Assembly: GCA_003480425.1 (NCBI GenBank)
Contig: QUJA01000045.1
Span: forward strand, 1-19,630
Length of the DNA: 19,630 bases
Direction: 5' to 3'
Source: Firmicutes bacterium AM31-12AC
Lineage (GTDB): Bacteria > Bacillota > Clostridia > Lachnospirales > Lachnospiraceae
The notes beneath the pieces are model-generated. The model made no database searches. It was not told where the DNA came from and saw only the letters and a program-made list of their open reading frames with translations. Positions 15,004 to 19,630 of this stretch are shown here, piece after piece. Position numbers and translations under genes: made by a program. Numbering within the stretch: the stretch's first letter is position 1; every line of letters starts with the position of its first letter.

Positions 15004-16020
15004 TTAATTACAATGCTCCAATACAATTCCATGTGCAATTCCCGGCACACTTGCGCCTTCATTAAAACTGACTGTCGACATCAATGCTCCTGTCGGTACG
15101 AATAGGATTCGTTTCCATTCTCCTTTTTCTATCTTTGGTAAAATATAGGACGCAAGCGTGACTGCCGCACATCCGCACCCGCTTCCTCCTGCATGTGTAT
15201 CCTGCTCCTTTGCATCAAATATAAGCATCCCACAGTCCAAATGTTTTTCCTGCAAATCTACACCTTTTTTATAAATCATATCTAACAATAGCTTTTGTCC
15301 CACAGCTCCTAAATCTCCTGTAATGATCCGGTCGTAATCTTCTGCCTGCCGCTCAAAATCCTTTAGATTCATTAAAATTGTATCCATGGCTGCCGGAGCC
15401 ATACACGCTCCCATATTCTGTGAATCTTTCAATCCATAATCTACAATTTTTCCAATCGTCACGCCACTAATCCGCACGTGACTTATGGATGCATCTTTGG
15501 CAACAATAAAAGCGCCGCTCCCTGTCACAGTCCAATGTGCAGACAATGGTCTTTGACTTGCATACCCAAGCGGAAAACGAAATTCTTTTTCTGCACTTCC
15601 AAAATGACTCGAGGTTACAGCCAGCATAGCCTCTCCGTATCCTGCCGCCACTGCCATTGAGCTAAGCGCCAGTGCTTCCCCCGATGTAGAACATGCTCCA
15701 TACAATCCAAATGTAGGAATCTGCAGACTTTCCGTTCCCATCGAAGTGGCAATCCCCTGTCTTAGCAAATCTCCACCATACAAATATCGTATCTGCGATT
15801 CATTCATATTTACCTTTTGCAAAGCAAGTATACAAGCCTTCCGCTGCATATTACTCTCCGCTTCTTCCCATGTTTTTCCTCCAAACAAATCATCTTCCGC
15901 ATGAAAATCAAAACGTTTTCCAAGTGGCCCTGCAAATTCTTTTGAGCCGACTACAGACGCTGCACTTATAATATAAGGTGCTTTCCGAAAACGGATGCTC
16001 TGCTTTCCACAAATCAACAT
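15004..16020 (-). CDS. spoVAD: Stage V sporulation protein AD (SpoVAD)
   Basis: A 338-residue thiolase-fold protein that binds dipicolinic acid and works with the SpoVA channel. Recognisable blocks are AGPLGKRFD, YGACSTSGEALALS, TVTGSGAF, DSQNMGACMAPAAMDTI, IITGDLGAVGQ, HAGGSGCGCAA and VPTGALMS, in the same order as Bacillus SpoVAD. I chose ATG 16020 (MLICGKQSIRF), which has GGAG at about 6 nt and aligns with the known N-terminus; a TTG at 16032 is a possible alternative. It is divergent from spoVAC across a 192-bp spacer. Confidence 0.95.
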   Translation of the reverse strand: MLICGKQSIRFRKAPYIISAASVVGSKEFAGPLGKRFDFHAEDDLFGGKTWEEAESNMQRKACILALQKVNMNESQIRYLYGGDLLRQGIATSMGTESLQIPTFGLYGACSTSGEALALSSMAVAAGYGEAMLAVTSSHFGSAEKEFRFPLGYASQRPLSAHWTVTGSGAFIVAKDASISHVRISGVTIGKIVDYGLKDSQNMGACMAPAAMDTILMNLKDFERQAEDYDRIITGDLGAVGQKLLLDMIYKKGVDLQEKHLDCGMLIFDAKEQDTHAGGSGCGCAAVTLASYILPKIEKGEWKRILFVPTGALMSTVSFNEGASVPGIAHGIVLEHCN

Positions 16021-16212
16021 TTCTTTCTCCAAATCGTCACCCTCGTTTCCTGAAGTTATTCACTTCATTTTGTTTTTTTAGTTATTTATTCTCTTTCTTT
16101 GCCTTAGTTTTCCTCTCTTCTGCAAAATATATTCGTGCATAGAATTGTTTGGATTTGTAAATGCTATTGGTAAGAATATCATTAGAAATTTAGTAGAAAG
16201 AAGGACTTCTTT
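16021..16212. promoter_or_regulatory. Divergent spoVAD / spoVAC spacer with possible sigma-G promoters
   Basis: Toward spoVAC, TGCATA (16136-16141) and AATGCTA (16160-16166), 18 nt apart, resemble the sigma-G pattern TGAATA / CATACTA. Toward spoVAD, CGAATA, 18 nt, AAAACTA (minus strand, within about 16104-16134) is a weaker candidate. The two would lie back to back. Forespore expression is expected for spoVA genes; the exact sites are inference. Confidence 0.4.
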
Positions 16213-16680
16213 ATGACTCCATTAGAAAAACAGATAAAAGAAAAGCAATATCAGGATTATGTAAAACAACATACCCCCGTCCATAATGTCTGGACAAATA
16301 TGCTCAAAGCCTTTTTAACCGGTGGAAGCATCTGCACCCTCGGACAGCTGATTTCAAACTATTGTAAGACTCTGGGCTTATCTGAAAAAGATTGTGGTGC
16401 CTGGACTGCTATAGTTCTTGTTCTGTTCAGTGTTATCCTAACCGGACTGAACGTGTATTCCAAGATTGCAAATTGGGGTGGTGCCGGGGCACTCGTCCCA
16501 ATAACCGGATTTGCCAATTCTGTTGCCGCCCCGGCAATTGAATATAAGAAAGAAGGCCAGGTTTTTGGAATCGGGGCGAAGATTTTTACAATTGCCGGAC
16601 CTGTACTGCTGTATGGCGTGGTTACAAGTTGGGCGCTGGGGGTGGTTTACTGGGTTATCTATTGGGTTGTAGCGGCTTAA
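16213..16680 (+). CDS. spoVAC: Stage V sporulation protein AC (SpoVAC)
   Basis: A 155-residue membrane protein with a charged N-terminus (1-26) and four helices. The block KAFLTGGSICTLGQLIS and the NWGGAGALVPITGFANSVAAPAIEYKKEG motif identify SpoVAC, including the short EG-containing loop. In Bacillus, SpoVAC acts as a mechanosensitive channel for dipicolinic acid. The ATG at 16213 has AGAAGG about 8 nt upstream. It is the only intact gene clearly on the plus strand and points away from spoVAD-spoVAE, whereas the usual order is spoVAC-D-E on one strand. Confidence 0.94.
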   Translation: MTPLEKQIKEKQYQDYVKQHTPVHNVWTNMLKAFLTGGSICTLGQLISNYCKTLGLSEKDCGAWTAIVLVLFSVILTGLNVYSKIANWGGAGALVPITGFANSVAAPAIEYKKEGQVFGIGAKIFTIAGPVLLYGVVTSWALGVVYWVIYWVVAA

Positions 16681-16702
16681 GGTGAACTTGACGAAACCGT
16701 CT

Positions 16703-16735
16703 CAAAACAAGAACTGACTATGCCCTCCTGCTCAG
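16703..16735. repeat. Partial direct duplicate of the cloverleaf repeat's left half
   Basis: CAAAACAAGAACTGACTATG and the following CCCTCCTGCTCAG at 16703-16735 are nearly identical to 16753-16786 (one A fewer and one C/T difference). Only the left arm is present here, so it cannot fold alone, but it could compete with the adjacent copy for the right arm at 16823-16843. Confidence 0.8.
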
Positions 16736-16753
16736 AAAACTTTGTGAAACATC

Positions 16754-16843
16754 AAAAACAAGAACTGACTATGCTCTCCTGCTCAGCTTCGTCGGGCAAG
16801 CCCGACTCCAATTCGCTGGATTGCATAGTCAGTTCTTGTTTTT
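16754..16843. repeat. Cloverleaf-like palindromic repeat, copy 2, convergent terminator
   Basis: A perfect 21-bp outer stem joins 16754-16774 (AAAAACAAGAACTGACTATG plus C) and 16823-16843. The inner part GCTTCGTCGGGCAAGCCCGA to GCTGGATT is identical to copy 1 at 3232-3308. The outer arms differ from copy 1 but are fully complementary. A/T tracts at both ends suit termination of spoVAC (plus) and of the interrupted small gene (minus), whose stop codon lies inside the right arm. Confidence 0.85.
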
Positions 16844-16903
16844 AGTGGATTCATCAATATTTGAAACAGTAATCGTTGTGATTGATTTTACTGATTCATT
16901 TGA
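16829..16903 (-). pseudogene. 3' remnant of the small membrane-protein gene split by the TnpB element
   Basis: Directly beyond the right end of the TnpB element the minus strand reads SNESVKSITTITVSNIDEST, then KNKN and a stop at 16829. If the element (about 16904-18241, 1338 bp, a multiple of three) is removed, this joins in frame to the DTQLE end of the 5' part at 18242. The composition, with T/S/I-rich strands, continues that of the upstream part. The stop codon lies in the arm of the terminator hairpin, as expected for a natural gene end. Confidence 0.65.
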
Positions 16904-17050
16904 GTGAACTACCCATTGTCTAAAGCCAATGGGCTTCCTGCTTCGCAGACCTCGTAACCTACTATCTCCACAGGCGTTAATTCGGACAGTCCCTGTCCTA
17001 TATTGTTATTCCTTTTATGCTATTTGTCTTAATCCTTCTTCCAGTATATT
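16904..17050 (-). ncRNA. Probable omega (reRNA) guide RNA at the 3' end of tnpB
   Basis: In TnpB systems the guide RNA covers the 3' end of tnpB and the element's right end, with the guide copied from the flank. Here the minus strand shows the hairpin GGACAGGGACTGTCC (16986-17000), the segment GCGAAGCAGGAAGCCC and the 22-nt end hairpin, finishing TAGTTCAC at about 16904. The guide would begin at about 16903 (TCAAATGAATCAG). The 5' boundary inside tnpB is only approximate. Confidence 0.5.
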
Positions 17051-18118
17051 CTTTGCCGCATTGATATCTCTGTCATGATTTGTTCCGCAGACAGGACATA
17101 TCCATTCCCTTACTGATAGATTTTTCGTCTCTGTATTTTGGTATCCACAGGCTGAGCACAGCTGACTACTAGCATAAAATGTATTTATCTTGATATATTT
17201 TCTGCCATTCCACTTTGCCTTATATTCTAACTGTCTTGTAAGCTCATACCATGATACATCACTTATAGACTTTGCCAAATGATGATTTTTTACCATGTTT
17301 TTTATCTGCAAATCTTCTGAAACTATCACTTGGTTTTCGCTGATAATCTCAAGGGACATCTTATGCAGATAATCTTTTCTGGTATTTGTTATTTTTTCAT
17401 GGCATAATGCTATCTTTTTCTTTGTTTTGTAGTAATTTTGACTTCTTTTCTCTTTATGAGCTAACTGCCTTTGCAGTTTTATCAGTTTCTTTTCGTATTT
17501 TCTGATGATTTTTGGATTTTCGTATTTCTTTCCAGCTGAAGTAATACATAACTCCTTAATACCTAAATCTATTCCTGTATTTTGATTTACATGTGGCAGT
17601 TCCACATGTTCTGTTTCCACTAAAATTGATACATAATATTTTCCACTCGGAATTTGTGATATCGTTGCCGATTTTATCTGCCCGCTAAAATTTCTATGCA
17701 GTTTTGCTTTTACATTTTTTAATTTAGGCAGTTTTACTCTATTTTCCTCGAAATCTACTGCTATATTGCCATTCGTAAAATTTGTTGTATATGACTTATG
17801 ATTGTCGTGTTTACTCTTAAACTTCGGATAACCTGCATGTTCCTTAAAAAATTTCTGATATGCAGCATCCATGTTGTAAATCGTATTTGTCAGAGCAAAT
17901 TTATCCACTTCTTTCAGCCATTCATATTCTTTCTTTAATTGTCTGTTGCAGTAATTGTTACAGTCAGTTTTACTAACTGATTTTTTCTCTTTCTCATATA
18001 CTTCTTTCCGGTATGCCAGTGTCTGATTATATACAAAACGGCAACAGCCAAATGTTTTTGCAATTTGTATTTTCTGCTCATTATTAGGATATATTCTGTA
18101 TTTATATGCCTTTAACAT
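17015..18118 (-). CDS. tnpB: RNA-guided endonuclease TnpB
   Basis: A 367-residue protein of normal TnpB length. The N-terminal helix-turn-helix region (1-100) contains [21 protein letters not shown] and AGYPKFKSK. The RuvC-like nuclease has an intact catalytic triad: Asp184 in [10 protein letters not shown], Glu268 in [12 protein letters not shown] and Asp351 in [11 protein letters not shown]. The zinc finger has Cys321, Cys324, Cys341 and Cys344. TnpB uses the guide RNA made from the element's right end to cut DNA next to a short TAM motif, which favours retention of the element at its site. All key residues are present, so it is probably active. The start at 18118 gives the usual [11 protein letters not shown]. 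Confidence 0.95.
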   Translation of the reverse strand: MLKAYKYRIYPNNEQKIQIAKTFGCCRFVYNQTLAYRKEVYEKEKKSVSKTDCNNYCNRQLKKEYEWLKEVDKFALTNTIYNMDAAYQKFFKEHAGYPKFKSKHDNHKSYTTNFTNGNIAVDFEENRVKLPKLKNVKAKLHRNFSGQIKSATISQIPSGKYYVSILVETEHVELPHVNQNTGIDLGIKELCITSAGKKYENPKIIRKYEKKLIKLQRQLAHKEKRSQNYYKTKKKIALCHEKITNTRKDYLHKMSLEIISENQVIVSEDLQIKNMVKNHHLAKSISDVSWYELTRQLEYKAKWNGRKYIKINTFYASSQLCSACGYQNTETKNLSVREWICPVCGTNHDRDINAAKNILEEGLRQIA

Positions 18119-18241
18119 CCACTGTCACCCTCTTTCTCAACCTTGATTTTCTATGTTCCCATGCCATGAGTATACAATAATTTCTGATTTTTAGCTACCT
18201 TAACCCACCGTCTAAAGCCAGTGGGATTGCGGTAGCCTTAT

Positions 18242-18562
18242 TTCAAGTTGTGTATCACCATAAATTTTATTATCCTCTTCATAGGTATAAACTGTTTTTA
18301 TAATGGAACTTCCGGACACATATTCTTCAATTCCCTGATAAGGTTCATAGATGATTTTCCCTTTGTAGACTACATCTTCACCACTATAACTGTAATTGGA
18401 CGAAGAAACCTTTGTATATTCATAATTGCTTTGGAAAAAATTATTTATAACCTCTAATGCTGCTTTCTTTTCTAAAATAATTTTTCCACCAATCAGAGTA
18501 ATTACCAGTATAAAAATACAAACAGCACCTATGATACATTTTATAAATCGCTTATTGAACAT
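18242..18562 (-). pseudogene. 5' part of a small single-pass membrane protein, disrupted by the TnpB element
   Basis: I do not recognise the family. From ATG 18562 (MFNKRFIKCIIGAV, GGGGG RBS at about 5 nt) there is one hydrophobic helix (about residues 7-26), then an extracytoplasmic, beta-rich region (VYKGKIIYEPYQGIEEYVSG, KTVYTYEEDNKIYGDTQLE). The host sequence appears to end at DTQLE; the frame then runs into the element's left end and adds IRLPQSHWL before a stop at 18212. The ancestral protein would be about 131 residues with its C-terminus at 16829-16903. A GTG at 18568 is less likely as a start. It follows the RhuM-like remnant by a few bases. The truncated protein may still be made. 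Confidence 0.6.
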
Positions 18563-18576
18563 CAACACCCCCTACT

Positions 18577-19347
18577 TTAAATTTTCTTTTCCAATCCTTT
18601 TACTATCTTATCAAAATCAGATTCTATCGGCTGTGTCTTGTTAAAAATATCATATTCCCGATATGCTTTCTCAACTGCCTGCTTATGGGAAATACACCCA
18701 TTATCTTTCAAGATATCGTATCTGCGGAACGCAAGGAACTCGTTCACGCTTTTTGAAAATTCTTCCATAGTAAAGACGTTTTCACGTTCAATCAAATCCT
18801 CTATGTAATCAAAATATCCTGTAACGGCACGTTCCAACTGACGAATCTGTTTTTCGTCCAAATAGTTTTTGGCAATCGGTGTATCAGATTTGAGAATACG
18901 ACCATCCGAAGCATTTTTCCATGTAGTCAGGCCCATATTTTCCTTGGTATGGTCAGCCTGATTATACACAATTTCTGCCGCTGTTTTACCGGTAATGGCA
19001 TAATGAAATTTGTTCTGTATGGTTGCATAAAAATAATATGCAGTATCAGAATCTCTATTGTAATCAATGCTGCACTCTGCAAAGATATCTGTTATCTGTT
19101 GCCATATTCTGCGTTTTATCCTGCATTGCTCCGTGCTGAGTGGTTGTTGCAATTTTTGCAACAACCACTTTCTCATCCAGCTCTCCGGTTTCAAAAATCT
19201 TTGCTAAATGGCGACTGATGCCCGACTTGTCAATACCAAACAATTCAGCCATATCGTTTCATCCTTTATTAAGACACTGACTGTTACGTTATCATCTTCG
19301 GTTCTGTACAGCACCATTTCCATTTGCTTTATAATATCTGTATTCAT
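18577..19347 (-). pseudogene. RhuM family gene remnant with two deletions
   Basis: RhuM-family proteins (about 330 residues, role unclear, often on islands beside toxin-like genes) normally read ...EDNxVxVxVLxxDETxWLTQxQMAELFGVDKSxISRHL.... Here ATG 19347 opens MNTDIIKQMEMVLYRTEDDN up to DETIW, then the frame breaks. MAELFGIDKSGISRHLAKIF follows in another frame from 19252 to VVAKIATTTQHG. The frame then breaks again near 19130, and the C-terminal part continues as RIWQQITDIFAECSIDYNRD through GLTTWKNASDGRILKSD to 18577. About 80 residues of the middle are missing. An AGAAGG RBS precedes 19347. The gene is almost certainly inactive. Confidence 0.75.
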
Positions 19348-19376
19348 AATCAGCCTTCTTTCTTATAACAGGTGAA

Positions 19377-19457
19377 TTAGTTAGTGTTGTCTTTATCCTT
19401 AGCCAGGCTCTTATACACATTATACTGGTTTTTACATTTATCGCTGCAAAAAAGTCT
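19377..19457 (-). pseudogene. Short C-terminal remnant with a Cys-x3-Cys motif
   Basis: The minus strand reads RLFCSDKCKNQYNVYKSLAK, then DKDNTN and a stop at 19377, 27 nt before the RhuM-like start. FCSDKCKNQYN resembles the ends of small zinc-binding proteins, but there is no start codon and stops lie just upstream. Probably a fragment left by deletion; it could also be chance. Confidence 0.25.
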
Positions 19458-19532
19458 TCAATTTTTTCACTATTTATTTTACCACGCACAATTCTTATAT
19501 TCCACTTATGTTTTCTAAAGTCAGGGTTGTTT

Positions 19533-19630
19533 CATGAACTATCCATGGGCAGATCTAACTTATTGCATCCTTGCTATCACATCTCTCATATTGTTTCTGA
19601 TTCATTGGTCATGTAAAAAAGCGCAAATTA
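19533..19630 (+). CDS. Possible start of a small membrane protein, runs off the window
   Basis: The plus strand from ATG 19533 reads MNYPWADLTYCILAITSLIL, then FLIHWSCKKAQI, open to the window end. This is a plausible N-terminal helix followed by positive residues. AGGG lies about 8 nt upstream. Only 32 codons are visible and I do not recognise the family, so the call is weak. Confidence 0.3.

Larger units (their letters stand above)
16904..18241 (-). mobile_element. IS200/IS605-family TnpB-only element (IS1341 type)
   Basis: The element contains only tnpB. Both ends carry a 22-nt hairpin with the same loop and the same orientation: CCCATTGGCTTTAGACAATG at the right end (16912-16933) and CCCACTGGCTTTAGACGGTG at the left end (18204-18225), minus strand. 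Same-orientation, non-inverted subterminal hairpins are what the single-strand IS200/IS605 transposases recognise. No tnpA is present, so it needs one in trans. Exact ends are inferred from the in-frame rejoining of the host gene: ...CTTGAA | element ... TAGTTCAC | TCAAATG. They may be off by a few bases. Confidence 0.75.

Noticed and set aside
16904..18241. TnpA (Y1 transposase) gene next to tnpB
   Set aside because: No HUH or Y1 motif occurs in any frame inside the element; it is TnpB only.
19292..19489. 65-codon minus-strand frame (MRGKINSEKIEDFF...)
   Set aside because: Its end overlaps the better-supported RhuM start in another frame, and it has no family resemblance.

Overview
The window looks like the chromosome of a low-GC, spore-forming anaerobic Firmicute, most likely a Lachnospiraceae member. 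The reasons are the LL-diaminopimelate aminotransferase (dapL) route to meso-DAP, the SpoVA spore proteins, an ANTAR regulator beside glutamine synthetase, a permuted PstS of a kind I recall from this family, and strong GGAGG-type ribosome binding sites. No database was searched, so the assignment is inference from sequence recognition.

Layout. Almost all genes lie on the minus strand, so transcription runs from high to low coordinates. At the left edge is a 5'-truncated radical SAM fragment fused onto the end of a yitT-family gene. It is followed by nudC, a lspA-like gene and a zinc-ribbon protein. From 3102 to 4092 there is about 1 kb without genes but full of structure: a cloverleaf-like repeat (3232-3308), an array of eight hairpin units with a 53-bp period (3405-3793) and a 242-bp foldback element (3827-4068).

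Between 4093 and 8270 lies a biosynthetic operon, glnA, ANTAR regulator, dapF, dapL. It has a near-consensus promoter and a leader hairpin that fits the ANTAR antitermination motif. Between 8271 and 14628 is a complete phosphate module, pstS-pstC-pstA-pstB-phoU-phoP-phoR, preceded by Pho-box-like repeats. PstS is circularly permuted relative to the usual PstS order. glnA and phoP each carry a single-base frameshift in otherwise intact reading frames; sequencing error is a serious possibility for both.

From 14628 to 16680 are the spoVA genes, with spoVAC divergent from spoVAD-spoVAE instead of leading them. The right end (16681-19630) is accessory DNA: a second copy of the cloverleaf repeat, a TnpB-only IS200/IS605-type element (about 16904-18241) and debris of other genes. 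The element sits inside a small membrane-protein gene whose two halves can be rejoined in frame. A RhuM-family gene beside it is broken by at least two deletions.

How the parts fit: PhoR/PhoP would sense and control Pst phosphate uptake, with PhoU as mediator. The glnA-ANTAR pair would tie glutamine synthesis to transcription antitermination, and dapF/dapL supply meso-DAP and lysine from the same transcript. The least explained features are the 53-bp hairpin array, the cloverleaf repeat whose outer stem changes together on both sides, and the glnA leader paired with a receiver-like protein lacking phosphorylation residues.
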